Source of the DNA: Sulfurovum sp.
GTDB lineage: Bacteria > Campylobacterota > Campylobacteria > Campylobacterales > Sulfurovaceae
Length of the DNA: 43,640 nt
Direction: 5' to 3'
Assembly (NCBI GenBank): GCA_027082955.1
Contig: JALWTA010000035.1
Span: 1 to 43,640, forward strand
This document shows positions 1-7,858 of this stretch, in pieces. A model generated the notes under the pieces. That model was not told where the DNA came from. It saw only the letters and a list, made by a program, of their open reading frames with translations, and made no database searches. The stretch's first letter is position 1; each line of letters begins with the position of its first letter. The position numbers and the translations under genes are program-made.

Positions 1-102
1 CTCTTTTCTCCTATGAAAATGTTATTGAAAGTTCATCGTGGAATCGGTATCGAGATGAAGAAAAAATTGATCACGGATTATCTGGAAAAACAGGTCAAAT
101 AG
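1..102 (+). CDS. 3' end of an unidentified protein gene (partial)
   Basis: An open frame enters from the left edge and ends at TAG 100-102, giving a 33-residue C-terminus rich in Lys and hydrophobic residues (ending ITDYLEKQVK). The gene starts outside the window. No motif identifies it. A GC-rich hairpin with a T-tract follows at 155-181, which fits the end of a transcription unit. I do not recognise the family; the frame is supported only by its codon pattern and by the terminator behind it. Confidence 0.45.
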   Translation, partial: LFSPMKMLLKVHRGIGIEMKKKLITDYLEKQVK

Positions 103-122
103 CAACCCGTTTTTTCCATTAA
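100..122. repeat. 23-bp sequence repeated in inverted orientation at 43517-43539
   Basis: The 23 bases here, beginning TAGCAACCCG and containing T6, are found exactly, reverse-complemented, at 43517-43539. Similarity stops at both edges. Here the repeat overlaps the stop codon of the partial gene. At the far copy it forms the 3' arm and T-tract of a minus-strand hairpin. An exact 23-mer recurring in 43 kb is very unlikely by chance. Confidence 0.8.
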
Positions 123-154
123 CTCTCTTTTTTCCTTGTTTCTCTTTTTTGCAG

Positions 155-181
155 GCAGGGAGGGTTAGCCCTGCTTTTTTA
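155..181 (+). terminator. Rho-independent terminator of the partial gene
   Basis: GCAGGG (155-160) pairs with CCCTGC (169-174) around an 8-nt loop and is followed by seven T residues (175-181). It lies about 50 nt after the stop codon of the plus-strand gene at the left edge. Confidence 0.65.
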
Positions 182-227
182 TCGGTGTGTTTCGGCCTTA
201 CAATGATTTGAAAGGCGATAACATCAC

Positions 228-323
228 GCGTAGGGTGCGTAACCACGCACCTTCAAGCCGTTATATACAATAGCGTTCATTACCGATTGATGGGTAAAAG
301 GTGCGTGATTTCGCACCCTACGC
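228..323. repeat. REP-like inverted pair (GTAGGGTGCG family)
   Basis: Two 25-nt arms (228-252 and 299-323) are near-perfect reverse complements of each other, beginning GCGTAGGGTGCG on the left and ending CGCACCCTACGC on the right. Each arm is itself a hairpin: GGTGCGT-AACC-ACGCACC and GGTGCG-TGATTT-CGCACC. The 46 nt between them look unique. The design, two imperfect palindromes in inverted orientation, is that of a REP/BIME doublet. A shorter relative (AGGGTG-CTTAA-CACCCT) sits at 23260-23276. No RAYT transposase is in the window. Confidence 0.65.
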
Positions 324-350
324 ATCTCTTATGAAGATATGTGAAGTTTT

Positions 351-635
351 TCAGGAAAAACGAGGTGGGGCAAGGGCGTCAAACCCTTTGTTGGGTAACA
401 GTGCTGCGGCATCATGCCACAGAAACACGACCGGCACTGCGTCCCATACAACAAGCGACAATATGGAAACTGCGGGGGTATCACTGCTATGCAGATTTTT
501 GACGACAATACAGACTTTACAACTGTCATGTGAAGTCAGGGCATCCTGATGGATATGTGTCGCACCAAGATAGGATGAAAAGAGGTAAAAAAAGAGCAGC
601 AGTTTGACAATACGTACTCTCAAAGCATGCTTCAT
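351..635 (-). CDS. Small putative membrane/periplasmic protein with HxH and CxxC
   Basis: 94 residues. A hydrophobic N-terminal segment (about residues 9-24) could be a signal peptide or anchor. It is followed by a His/Cys section (ATHIHQD, then CKVC) and a second hydrophobic stretch near residues 57-75. The start at 635 has a purine-rich site (AAGGGGAC) upstream. Two TATAAT boxes lie before it on this strand (663-668 and 677-682). HxH plus CxxC suggests metal or thiol chemistry, but this is inference and I cannot name the family. It follows the Ehr operon on the same strand but probably has its own promoter. Confidence 0.55.
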   Translation of the reverse strand: MKHALRVRIVKLLLFFYLFSSYLGATHIHQDALTSHDSCKVCIVVKNLHSSDTPAVSILSLVVWDAVPVVFLWHDAAALLPNKGFDALAPPRFS

Positions 636-662
636 CTTTACCGTCCCCTTTTTTCACATTTT

Positions 663-682
663 ATTATATCTCTTGTATTATA
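663..682 (-). promoter_or_regulatory. Twin -10 boxes upstream of the 94-residue gene
   Basis: TATAAT occurs twice on the minus strand (663-668 and 677-682), 28-47 nt before the start codon at 635. No convincing -35 is present, which is common in Campylobacterota sigma-70 promoters. Confidence 0.45.
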
Positions 683-733
683 TCCAAAATCTCTCGCTTA
701 AAAATTTGCATTTGAGACTTTTTTTGGTGGGGA

Positions 734-1240
734 TTAAATCTTCTTCAAGAACGCCAACAGCCCGCGGATAATCTCATCCGGTGAAGGGGGGCATCCTGGT
801 ATATGGTGAGCGATAGGCAGATGGTTTTGGGCAGGTGCATTGACAGCGAAGTTCTTTTCAAAAGGTGATAGCATCGCAGGACAGTCGCCAAGCGTGATGA
901 CCCATTTGGGCTCAGGCATCTGTGCATAGGCATCGAGCACGTGTGGGGTCATGTTGAATGTCATCAGACCGCTTAGCAACATCACATCCGCATGACGAGG
1001 AGAAGCGACGAAGTAGATACCCAGACGCTCCAGATCGTAGTAGGGGTTGCTTAGTGCATTGCACTCCGCTTCACACGCGTTGCAGCTGCCGCTGTCAACC
1101 ATGCGGATGGCAAGCGAGCCTGCGAATTTCTTTTTGACCTCGTCTTTGAGAGACTTGCGCAGTGCGGCAAGTTCCGTATCGATCTCGGGTGCCTCGGTGA
1201 GTGTGCCTGTTTTCAGTCGTTTGTTCCAAAATCGTATCAT
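734..1240 (-). CDS. Ehr/group-4-hydrogenase-type small subunit (NuoB/HycG-like)
   Basis: 168 residues, the length of HycG/HyfI/EchC-type subunits. The domain carries ligands for one [4Fe-4S] cluster equivalent to N2/proximal: Cys53 and Cys56 in GSCNAC, Cys120 in LGDC and Cys150 in PGCPP. Cys60 is extra. The start ATG overlaps the stop of the large-subunit gene (ATGA), so the two are translationally coupled. In related complexes this subunit passes electrons between a ferredoxin-like subunit and the large-subunit site. No ferredoxin-type subunit gene (HycF/HyfH-like) is in this operon, so the electron partner is unknown. It is the last gene of the operon; I see no clear terminator after it. 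Confidence 0.85.
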   Translation of the reverse strand: MIRFWNKRLKTGTLTEAPEIDTELAALRKSLKDEVKKKFAGSLAIRMVDSGSCNACEAECNALSNPYYDLERLGIYFVASPRHADVMLLSGLMTFNMTPHVLDAYAQMPEPKWVITLGDCPAMLSPFEKNFAVNAPAQNHLPIAHHIPGCPPSPDEIIRGLLAFLKKI

Positions 1241-2604
1241 AAGTCATTCCCCGCATAGCTTAGATCGCAGCTTTTGTTGATGAGCGGAAAATCCGCGATG
1301 ATATTGCCCGGCATCATCAGATGCAGTGCCTGCCAGTTCATGAAACTGGGATCACGTACAAAGAAGCGTTCGATGATCCCATCCTTGACGATAATGTTCA
1401 TAAAAAGCTCACCAAGCGAACTCTCCGCATAGGCGGTATAGTCCCCGTCATGTACTTCGTTGAGCGTTACAGGATCCGTTTGTTCCATTAGCAGCGCACG
1501 CATCATCACAATGGCGTTTTTCACTTCCGCCAGTCGCTGTTTGAAGCGGGCGGCGACATCGCCGCTCTTTTCGGTATGCAGCACAAACCCGTGCGCACGG
1601 TAAAAATCGTTGTCGCGTCTGTCCAGTGCCATACCGGAGGCACGGGCGACCACACCTACAGTATCATACTTGAGCGCTTTGTGGTGCGCAAGCATGCCCG
1701 TGGTATCGAACCTGTCCCAAAGGGAGGGGATATCGGTGATCCACTCTTCGAAAAAGCGCATCTCTTTTTCCAAATCGTCAAGATAGAGCTTCATCTGTGT
1801 CGTGTCTGTCTTTGTTTCTTCAAATCCGATCGCACCAAAGCCAAAGCGGTGTCCGCTCAAACGCTGCATCTGCCGCCTTGCCTCTTCGGCGAGTTTGGAG
1901 CAGAATGCCAGTGCCGCACCAAATCCCGCATCGTTGGGGATGAAACCAAGATCGGTCAAGTGATGGATGATACGTTCTAACTCCAGAAGCATGGCATGGT
2001 ATTTGCGGTTGGCATCGGGTAGTTCGGTCTTTGCAGCCTGCAGCGCAATGTCGCGCCATGCTATCTGATAGGCAACACTTTCATTGCCGCTGATGCGCTC
2101 AATGACAGCCTTGGCATCTGCCAGTGTTTTGCCCTCCAGCATCTTTTCGACAGCACGGTATTTGTAGAAGTGACGCACCTCCTGATGGAGCATCTCTTCG
2201 CCCGCTTGGGAAAACTGAAAATGCCCCGGCTCGATGATCCCTGCATGGATGGGACCGACCGCCACTTCAAATACCCCGTCTCCGCCGATCGTTTCATATT
2301 TGTAGGGCAAATACTCTACCGGCTCGATGGCGGTTTGGGTAAAGTGCTTTTGCATCGGGTGAAGCCCTCTTGGGAAACGCTCCTGATGTACCAGAGGACG
2401 GTTATCGAATGCACCGTCAATGACGATGCCGAAATCATCGTGCATCTTACGTTCAAACCATATTGCCGCGGGATGGGTGTGACTGAGTGTTTCGATGTGC
2501 GGATCACTTTTGGATACACGAACACGATCGGTCTGCTCGTCCCATACTGTGACTATTTCATATACCTCTTCCAGTTCCACCGCATAGCGTGCAATGAGTC
2601 TCAT
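1237..2604 (-). CDS. Ehr-type large subunit lacking NiFe ligands (NuoCD/HycE-like)
   Basis: 455 residues: an N-terminal NuoC-like domain (about 1-90), then a NuoD/HycE-like domain opening with GPIHAGIIEPGHF (117-129). In real group 4 hydrogenases the nickel is held by two CxxC motifs. The first should lie near residue 172, but the sequence reads ERISGNESVAY. The second should lie near the C-terminus, which reads KSCDLSYAGNDL with one Cys. So neither CxxC is present and the subunit should not bind Ni-Fe. This matches the energy-converting-hydrogenase-related (Ehr) complexes that sit between complex I and group 4 hydrogenases. Overlaps the genes on both sides by 4 nt. Confidence 0.88.
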   Translation of the reverse strand: MRLIARYAVELEEVYEIVTVWDEQTDRVRVSKSDPHIETLSHTHPAAIWFERKMHDDFGIVIDGAFDNRPLVHQERFPRGLHPMQKHFTQTAIEPVEYLPYKYETIGGDGVFEVAVGPIHAGIIEPGHFQFSQAGEEMLHQEVRHFYKYRAVEKMLEGKTLADAKAVIERISGNESVAYQIAWRDIALQAAKTELPDANRKYHAMLLELERIIHHLTDLGFIPNDAGFGAALAFCSKLAEEARRQMQRLSGHRFGFGAIGFEETKTDTTQMKLYLDDLEKEMRFFEEWITDIPSLWDRFDTTGMLAHHKALKYDTVGVVARASGMALDRRDNDFYRAHGFVLHTEKSGDVAARFKQRLAEVKNAIVMMRALLMEQTDPVTLNEVHDGDYTAYAESSLGELFMNIIVKDGIIERFFVRDPSFMNWQALHLMMPGNIIADFPLINKSCDLSYAGNDL

Positions 2605-2990
2605 GATACCTTCTCCTCCAGCCTTGCGATCACCCGTGGCAGTTTTTGCGGGCGTGTGATACGCAGCTGTTTATTGACATTCATCCGTCCGAAGACCACT
2701 TCGATCGCATGAGGTTTAACCCCGAAAACTTCGGCAAGCCATCTGACCATATGGTCGGTCGCATAGCCGCGTACCGGTGCGGCAGTGACACTGATGCAGA
2801 GCTGATTGCCTTTGGGTTTGCCGATAACATCGCGTTTGGCATTGGGTGTGCCAAGCACATTGAGTACCAGCACATCCCCATCCCATGCGTAAAACCGCTC
2901 CATCTTCTCCGGATGGAACGCTCCGACATTCGCTGCCTCGGCAAGCTCTTGCAAGCTCATCCACGCTTCACGTTTTTTTGCCATGCTCAC
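2601..2990 (-). CDS. DUF167 (YggU-like) protein inside the Ehr operon
   Basis: 129 residues. After a roughly 40-residue N-terminal extension, residues about 42-115 show the DUF167/YggU pattern: PNAKRDVIG, LCISVTAAPVRGYATDHMV, then a short helix and a final NKQLRI strand. Family members are usually free-standing proteins of about 100 residues with no established function. The preferred start is GTG 2990, overlapping the upstream stop as GTGA; ATG 2984 is the alternative. The gene sits between the last membrane subunit and the large subunit, coupled to both by 4-nt overlaps. That suggests a subunit, assembly factor or regulator of the complex, which is inference. Confidence 0.8.
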   Translation of the reverse strand: MSMAKKREAWMSLQELAEAANVGAFHPEKMERFYAWDGDVLVLNVLGTPNAKRDVIGKPKGNQLCISVTAAPVRGYATDHMVRWLAEVFGVKPHAIEVVFGRMNVNKQLRITRPQKLPRVIARLEEKVS

Positions 2991-4408
2991 CCCTGACCTA
3001 TCGTGTGCAGATAGTCTATGGAGACAGGAAGCAGCAGGGCGATGAGGCAGAGAGCAAAGAGCATCAGGGCGGCAAGCTCGCTGCCGTAAACCTTTTTCTC
3101 CTCCGTTTTGCCTTCGTACTTCATTGATTGATAGACGGCGACAAAGCGGTAGAAGATCACCGAGAGCAGGATCAACAGCAGCAGTACCGCACCGATCATC
3201 GCCAGCATGTGGTGGCTCTGTTTTGCCGTGTCGATCATGGCGCCAAAACCGTAGAGTTCACTAAAGAACATCGGACTTGGCGGAAGAGAGATGATCGCAA
3301 GCAAAAAGAGCGATACCAACACCCAAAAAAGCTGCCCTTTTTTGCCGTGGTAGCCTCTGAGCGCTCCGGCAATGCGGTATTTGCCGTTAGACTCAAGCAC
3401 TCCAGTCGAGAGGAAAAGTGCCGGTTTCAAAAAGGCGTGTGCTCCAAAATGCAACAGCGCGGCAAAGGTACCGCCACTGACCCAGAAGAGTGCAATGAGC
3501 GCCATATGTTCAACCCCCGAAAGCGAGAAGAGACGCATGAAGTCTTTCGCCCGGAAAATCAGAAAAGAGACGATGAAGATCGTCAGCAGCGTATAGACAA
3601 AGACAAAGCCGAACAGATGGGCATAGTTGACCTTCTCGGCGATCTGGCTGAAGCGGAAAAAGCCGATGATGACGGCAGACTCCAAAATACCACTGAAGAG
3701 TGCCGCGACCGGATAGAACGAAGCGCGCTCGATGTTGGCAAGCCAGAGGTTCATCGGGAAGAATCCCATCTTTACAAACATTCCGAGTGTCGCGATGGCA
3801 AAGCCCATCTCAAACAGAAAGGGCGAAGGGATCTTGTCCGCATGGGCAAGCAACAGGTCAAAACGCATCGCCTCTTCACCCAAAATCGGTTTGGCAGAAG
3901 CGTACATCAAAATGATCCCAAAAAGCACCAGCGAAATGGCAATCGCTCCGACGATCATGTAGTTCCACGCCTCTTTGTGCGCGGCAGGGGTATGGTTGGT
4001 TTTGATCATATACACGGTCGAGAGTGTCGCCAGTTCCAGTCCGATCCAATAAAGTCCCATATGATTGGAAAGAATCGAAAGCGTCAGTCCGATCCAAAAA
4101 ATGGCAAAGAAGCGGTAGAAACGGCGGTACGCCTTTTGGGAAACCTTAACATGCTTATCCAGTGTCAGTAGCGCCAACGTTACACCGATGCCGACAATGG
4201 AAGAGACCAGCAGCACATAGGTATCGAGTCTGTCCGCCACAAGATAGTTGCCTATCAGTGCATAAGGTTTTGGCAGCAAAAAGAGTTTGACGATCGGCAG
4301 CAAGATCAGAAACGAGCTTGCCGGCAGCCAAAACTTCGCTTTGTCGTTTTTTACGAAACTCACAGCAAACATGATGAGTGCGGGAAGCACCAGCAGGGTT
4401 GGCATCAT
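2987..4408 (-). CDS. Ehr/Hyf membrane subunit, NuoN/HyfF-like antiporter-type
   Basis: 473 residues, hydrophobic throughout with about 13-14 membrane segments. It belongs to the Mrp-antiporter-like family of complex I (NuoL/M/N) and resembles HyfF. The middle contains charged residues expected of the proton channel (GLELATLST, NHTPAAHKEAWNY, MGFFPMNLWLANIE, and Lys in the ALKP-like FLKPALF helix). It would form one proton- or ion-pumping module of the Ehr complex in the cytoplasmic membrane. Start ATG 4408 overlaps the stop of the preceding gene (ATGA) and the stop overlaps the DUF167 start (GTGA). Confidence 0.87.
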   Translation of the reverse strand: MMPTLLVLPALIMFAVSFVKNDKAKFWLPASSFLILLPIVKLFLLPKPYALIGNYLVADRLDTYVLLVSSIVGIGVTLALLTLDKHVKVSQKAYRRFYRFFAIFWIGLTLSILSNHMGLYWIGLELATLSTVYMIKTNHTPAAHKEAWNYMIVGAIAISLVLFGIILMYASAKPILGEEAMRFDLLLAHADKIPSPFLFEMGFAIATLGMFVKMGFFPMNLWLANIERASFYPVAALFSGILESAVIIGFFRFSQIAEKVNYAHLFGFVFVYTLLTIFIVSFLIFRAKDFMRLFSLSGVEHMALIALFWVSGGTFAALLHFGAHAFLKPALFLSTGVLESNGKYRIAGALRGYHGKKGQLFWVLVSLFLLAIISLPPSPMFFSELYGFGAMIDTAKQSHHMLAMIGAVLLLLILLSVIFYRFVAVYQSMKYEGKTEEKKVYGSELAALMLFALCLIALLLPVSIDYLHTIGQG

Positions 4409-5001
4409 GATTTTACCTCCTCTTTGTGAAAGAGCAGGTTGATCACCACGATCGCCATCAATAAATCAAAGAAGATCCCCAGCTCCACCAGCATCGGCAT
4501 ACCGTCGGTTGCGGTGATCCCCAGCAGGAAAAGCGCGTTTTCCATACTCAAAAAACCGATGATCTTCGGCGCGACATTTTTATGCTCCATCATCAAAAGC
4601 AAAGAGAGGAAGAGGGAGGAGATACTCACAGCGACATAGTTGGCATTGCCATGGATCATATGGGTGATCGGTTCGGCAAGGTAAAAGGTAAAGACCAAGA
4701 TCGCCGGGATGAGGATAATAGCGTAGTGCACTTTGACCTCCGGCTGTATCTGGCGCACAAAATGGAACTTTTGGCTCAGGTACTTGAGCAGATAGGGGAT
4801 ACCGATGGCCTTGATGAGAATGGTCGCCACACCGGTAATGAGCATGGCAGTGTCGCCAAGCTCCTGCCCGATCAGCAGTGCCAAAATCCCCAGCATCAAC
4901 GAGTTGAGCGAATACCACATAATAAGACGGTAGAGCCTTGAGGTAAAAAGTGCCGTGATCAGTGTGGCAAGGAAAAGTCCGATAAGAAAATCAACACCCA
5001 T
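4405..5001 (-). CDS. Ehr/Hyf membrane subunit, HyfE (NuoK)-like
   Basis: 198 residues with about six membrane segments, including the polar helix pattern LITGVATILIKAIGIPYLL and the conserved FLSMENALFL stretch typical of HyfE and NuoK-related subunits. The fused length (about 200 against 100 for NuoK) is that of HyfE. It begins 2 nt after the NuoH-like gene and overlaps the NuoN-like gene by 4 nt. Predicted to link the antiporter-like subunits to the peripheral arm; ion-channel role by homology. Confidence 0.85.
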   Translation of the reverse strand: MGVDFLIGLFLATLITALFTSRLYRLIMWYSLNSLMLGILALLIGQELGDTAMLITGVATILIKAIGIPYLLKYLSQKFHFVRQIQPEVKVHYAIILIPAILVFTFYLAEPITHMIHGNANYVAVSISSLFLSLLLMMEHKNVAPKIIGFLSMENALFLLGITATDGMPMLVELGIFFDLLMAIVVINLLFHKEEVKS

Positions 5002-5003
5002 AT

Positions 5004-5924
5004 TTACGCTCCCAGTACATAAAAGGTAATCAGTGACAAAAAGGCAAAGACAATGGCGATGCCAAGCAGGTTGGGGACTTTGAAAAGGCGCAGTTTGGCG
5101 GTATTGACCTCGATGAGCGCTACTGCTGCGGCAATGGCAAAGAGTTTGAGCATGAACACCCCGATTGCCACCGGTGCGCTATAGTCCAGTCCGAACGGCA
5201 AAAAGAGTGAGGCAAAGAGCGAGGCGAAAATGACGAACTTCACCGATGATGCCGTCTCTATAATGGCAAGATAAATCCCAGTAATATCCAGTATCATCGC
5301 TTCGTGCACCATGGTCAGCTCCAGATGTGTCTCCGGGTTGTCCACCGGTATACGCCCGTTTTCGGCAATGAGCAGGATGAAAAAGCTGATCGCGGCAAAG
5401 AGGAAACTTGCCATATGCTCTTTGGGGAAATGCGCGGCAAGATTGACTCCCGCCTGCCCGACACCCAGATCGCCCGCCATCATGGAGACGCTAAAAATCG
5501 TCAGCACCATTGCCGGTTCCACCAGTGCGGCGATGAACGCTTCACGCGAACTGCCCATCCCGCCAAACGCACTGGCACTGTCGAGTCCCAGCAGCATCAA
5601 AAAGAAGGTCGAAAGTGCGATCAATCCGGTAATGGTAAACGCATCAACAAAACTGACATAGTATGCCCCATGCACCACAGGCGGCAGAAAAAAGAGGATC
5701 ACCAGTAGCGGTGAGAGTACCAAAAAAGGAGCCACTCGGGTGATGGCGCTCGCCTCTTCGGAGACGATGGTCTCTTTGTGCATCAGTTTGGCGAAGTTGC
5801 GGTAGCCTTGCCAGATGGAAGCGGGCTTTTTGAAAAGCAGGCGCATCTTGAGTGCCTTGATGAAACTTGGCAACAGCGGCGCGATCAGCAACAGCAATAC
5901 AATGGTCAGCAGGTACGCAATCAT
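5004..5924 (-). CDS. Ehr/Hyf membrane subunit, NuoH/HyfC-like
   Basis: 306 residues with about eight membrane segments. NuoH signatures are visible: FKKPASIWQGYRNFAKLM near the N-terminus, MGSSREAF in the first cytoplasmic loop, and ENGRIPVDNPETHLELTMVHEAM, which matches the ERaPFD loop region of NuoH and HycD. The start is set at ATG 5924 because it overlaps the NuoL-like stop (ATGA); the longer frame to 5996 lies inside that gene. This subunit anchors the hydrophilic arm and forms the quinone-chamber side of complex I relatives. Confidence 0.87.
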   Translation of the reverse strand: MIAYLLTIVLLLLIAPLLPSFIKALKMRLLFKKPASIWQGYRNFAKLMHKETIVSEEASAITRVAPFLVLSPLLVILFFLPPVVHGAYYVSFVDAFTITGLIALSTFFLMLLGLDSASAFGGMGSSREAFIAALVEPAMVLTIFSVSMMAGDLGVGQAGVNLAAHFPKEHMASFLFAAISFFILLIAENGRIPVDNPETHLELTMVHEAMILDITGIYLAIIETASSVKFVIFASLFASLFLPFGLDYSAPVAIGVFMLKLFAIAAAVALIEVNTAKLRLFKVPNLLGIAIVFAFLSLITFYVLGA

Positions 5925-7858
5925 CGCTTCTCTCCTATAATGAGTACTTTGATCGAAATGATCATGACCGTCCCTTCGAGTAGCAGCGTCGCCCATGAGA
6001 ACTCATGTGCGAAGATACGGTAGCTAAAGAGTACTGTTAGCATGAGATTGAAGATCATCGCCGCGTAGCGTGTCTGCTCGAAATGCGAGAGCCGGTAGAC
6101 CCAGTAGCTCATGAAGTTCGCCGCCTTGCCCACACTGTCGTAAAGGGTTGTCTCAAAGAGCGGCTTGACATGCACCTCATAATGCGAGTCAGAAAACTTG
6201 CTGCCGTGTCCGGCAATGCTCTCTTTGTGAAAATGCTCATCGGGTTTGTAGAGCCAGCCGAAAAAGCGGCGGATCGGTCCGGCAAAACCCGTGGCAGAGT
6301 ACTGCGTACGCGCTCCGGTACGGTAGCCGCAGCTCCATGTGCGATGGATGCGCTCTTTGACCCTGAGCGCTTTGTAGCCGAACATCAGCAGTGCTGTCAC
6401 CCCCAGCAGTGCACCAAGCAAAATCAGCGGAGAGACCACCCCGCCGTGCATGCCCGCCGAGTGCAACTGCCAAATCCCTTCAGGGAAGAGCCGTGCATAG
6501 ACCGAAGTGTGTCCCAGCCCTACCAGTGCCGCGTCAAACTGCCCGATGTACCATGGGGTAAAGAGCATGAGCGAAATCACCACAGCCGCCATGAGTAGCA
6601 TTCCTGTACGCATGAGGAAATTGACTTCATGGGCATGTTTGGCGTTTGTGCTGCGGTGCAGCCCCAAAAAGGTAATGCCATACGCCTTGACAAAACATGC
6701 AATCGCCAAACCGCCCGTCATTGCCAGTGCAAAGACGGCAAAGGGAATTGCCAGCTTGAGAGAAGTATTGTCAAGATGACTGGAGCCAAGCATCGACTGG
6801 AAGATCATCCATTCGCTCAAAAAGCCATTCGTTGGCGGCAGTGCGGAGATGGAGACCGATGCGAGCAGAAATGTCAGTGCCGTCACAGGCATACGCTTGA
6901 TCAGTCCGCCGTATTTTTCGATATTTTTGGTGTGAGTCTGGTGCAGTACGCTGCCCGCCCCCATGAAGAGCAGCGATTTGAAGCTCATATGGTTGAAGGT
7001 GTGGAAGATCGCCGCAATGAAGGCAAAAGAGCTGAGTACCTTCAGATGCATACTGTCAAAGATCATCCCCATCCCAAAACCGATCAGAATAATACCGATA
7101 TTCTCGATGGAGTGGTTGGCAAGCAGCGCCTTGATGTCATGTTCGCTCAACGCATAAAGTACCCCGATCAGCGCCGAGAGCGACCCAATGACCAGAATGA
7201 GCACACCCCACTCCAGTGGCCACGGATAGAGCACATCGAAAAGAAAGCGGAACATTCCGTAGATGGCAACCTTGAGCATCACTCCGCTCATCAGCGCAGA
7301 TACGGGAGAGGGAGCCTCGGGGTGGGCATAGGGCAGCCACACATGCAGCGGCACTGCTCCCGCTTTGCTCAAAAAGCCCAGCACAAGGAAGAAAAAGAGC
7401 AGTGTGGGGTAGGCAAAGGCGGATGCCACACCGTGCATCGCGCTAAAACCCATCTCCAGATCGCCGTTGGTGACGATGAGAAAGAAAAGCAGCAAAAAGA
7501 CAAATCCGAAATGGGTCATAAAGAAGTAAAAACGCGCCGCATTAATCGTCTTTTTGCTCTTGGCTTCAGTGAGAATAAGCTGCCAACTTGTCAGACTCAT
7601 CAACTCCCAAAAGAGCAGAAAACTCAGCGCATTGGCTGCCACGACCACACCGATCATCGACGCAATGAAGGTAAAATAGTGCAGCAGATAGTGCGCTTTT
7701 CGCTCGATATGCGGCAGGTATCCCTGCGAATAAAAGAGGTTCGGTATGCTTCCCAGCACGATCAGTGCGGTAAATACCATGGAAAGGGTGTCAAACTGAA
7801 ACATGTCAGTGCTGCTCCAAACAGTAAAAAAGTAAAATGGGTTCGGTGGAATGACCAT
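5921..7858 (-). CDS. Ehr/Hyf membrane subunit, NuoL/HyfB-like antiporter-type
   Basis: Up to 645 residues, first gene of the operon. Antiporter signatures are clear (VPLHVWLPYAHPEAPSPVSA, then SGVMLKVAIYG; later HTFNHMSFKSLLFMGAGS). The C-terminal third has the HyfB-type cytoplasmic region with TWxCGY-like WSCGYRTGARTQYSATGF. The N-terminus is short: it begins close to the FDTLSM motif, so the first membrane helices usual in HyfB are missing. An in-frame stop at 7880-7882 prevents extension. ATG 7858 lacks a good ribosome site. ATG 7804 has GGAG ten bases upstream and may be the true start, giving 627 residues. Confidence 0.85.
   Translation of the reverse strand: MVIPPNPFYFFTVWSSTDMFQFDTLSMVFTALIVLGSIPNLFYSQGYLPHIERKAHYLLHYFTFIASMIGVVVAANALSFLLFWELMSLTSWQLILTEAKSKKTINAARFYFFMTHFGFVFLLLFFLIVTNGDLEMGFSAMHGVASAFAYPTLLFFFLVLGFLSKAGAVPLHVWLPYAHPEAPSPVSALMSGVMLKVAIYGMFRFLFDVLYPWPLEWGVLILVIGSLSALIGVLYALSEHDIKALLANHSIENIGIILIGFGMGMIFDSMHLKVLSSFAFIAAIFHTFNHMSFKSLLFMGAGSVLHQTHTKNIEKYGGLIKRMPVTALTFLLASVSISALPPTNGFLSEWMIFQSMLGSSHLDNTSLKLAIPFAVFALAMTGGLAIACFVKAYGITFLGLHRSTNAKHAHEVNFLMRTGMLLMAAVVISLMLFTPWYIGQFDAALVGLGHTSVYARLFPEGIWQLHSAGMHGGVVSPLILLGALLGVTALLMFGYKALRVKERIHRTWSCGYRTGARTQYSATGFAGPIRRFFGWLYKPDEHFHKESIAGHGSKFSDSHYEVHVKPLFETTLYDSVGKAANFMSYWVYRLSHFEQTRYAAMIFNLMLTVLFSYRIFAHEFSWATLLLEGTVMIISIKVLIIGEKR

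Noticed and set aside
22-246. Minus-strand frame of 74 codons at the left edge
   Set aside because: It runs through the terminator, the REP arm and the 3' end of the partial gene, with no ribosome site; its composition follows the repeats.
1237-2604. Active NiFe hydrogenase
   Set aside because: Both nickel-binding CxxC motifs are absent, so an H2-evolving formate hydrogenlyase assignment is not supported.
3128-4171. Plus-strand frame of 347 codons
   Set aside because: Antisense to the NuoN-like gene; rich in Arg, Gln and His as expected for the complement of a membrane-protein gene.
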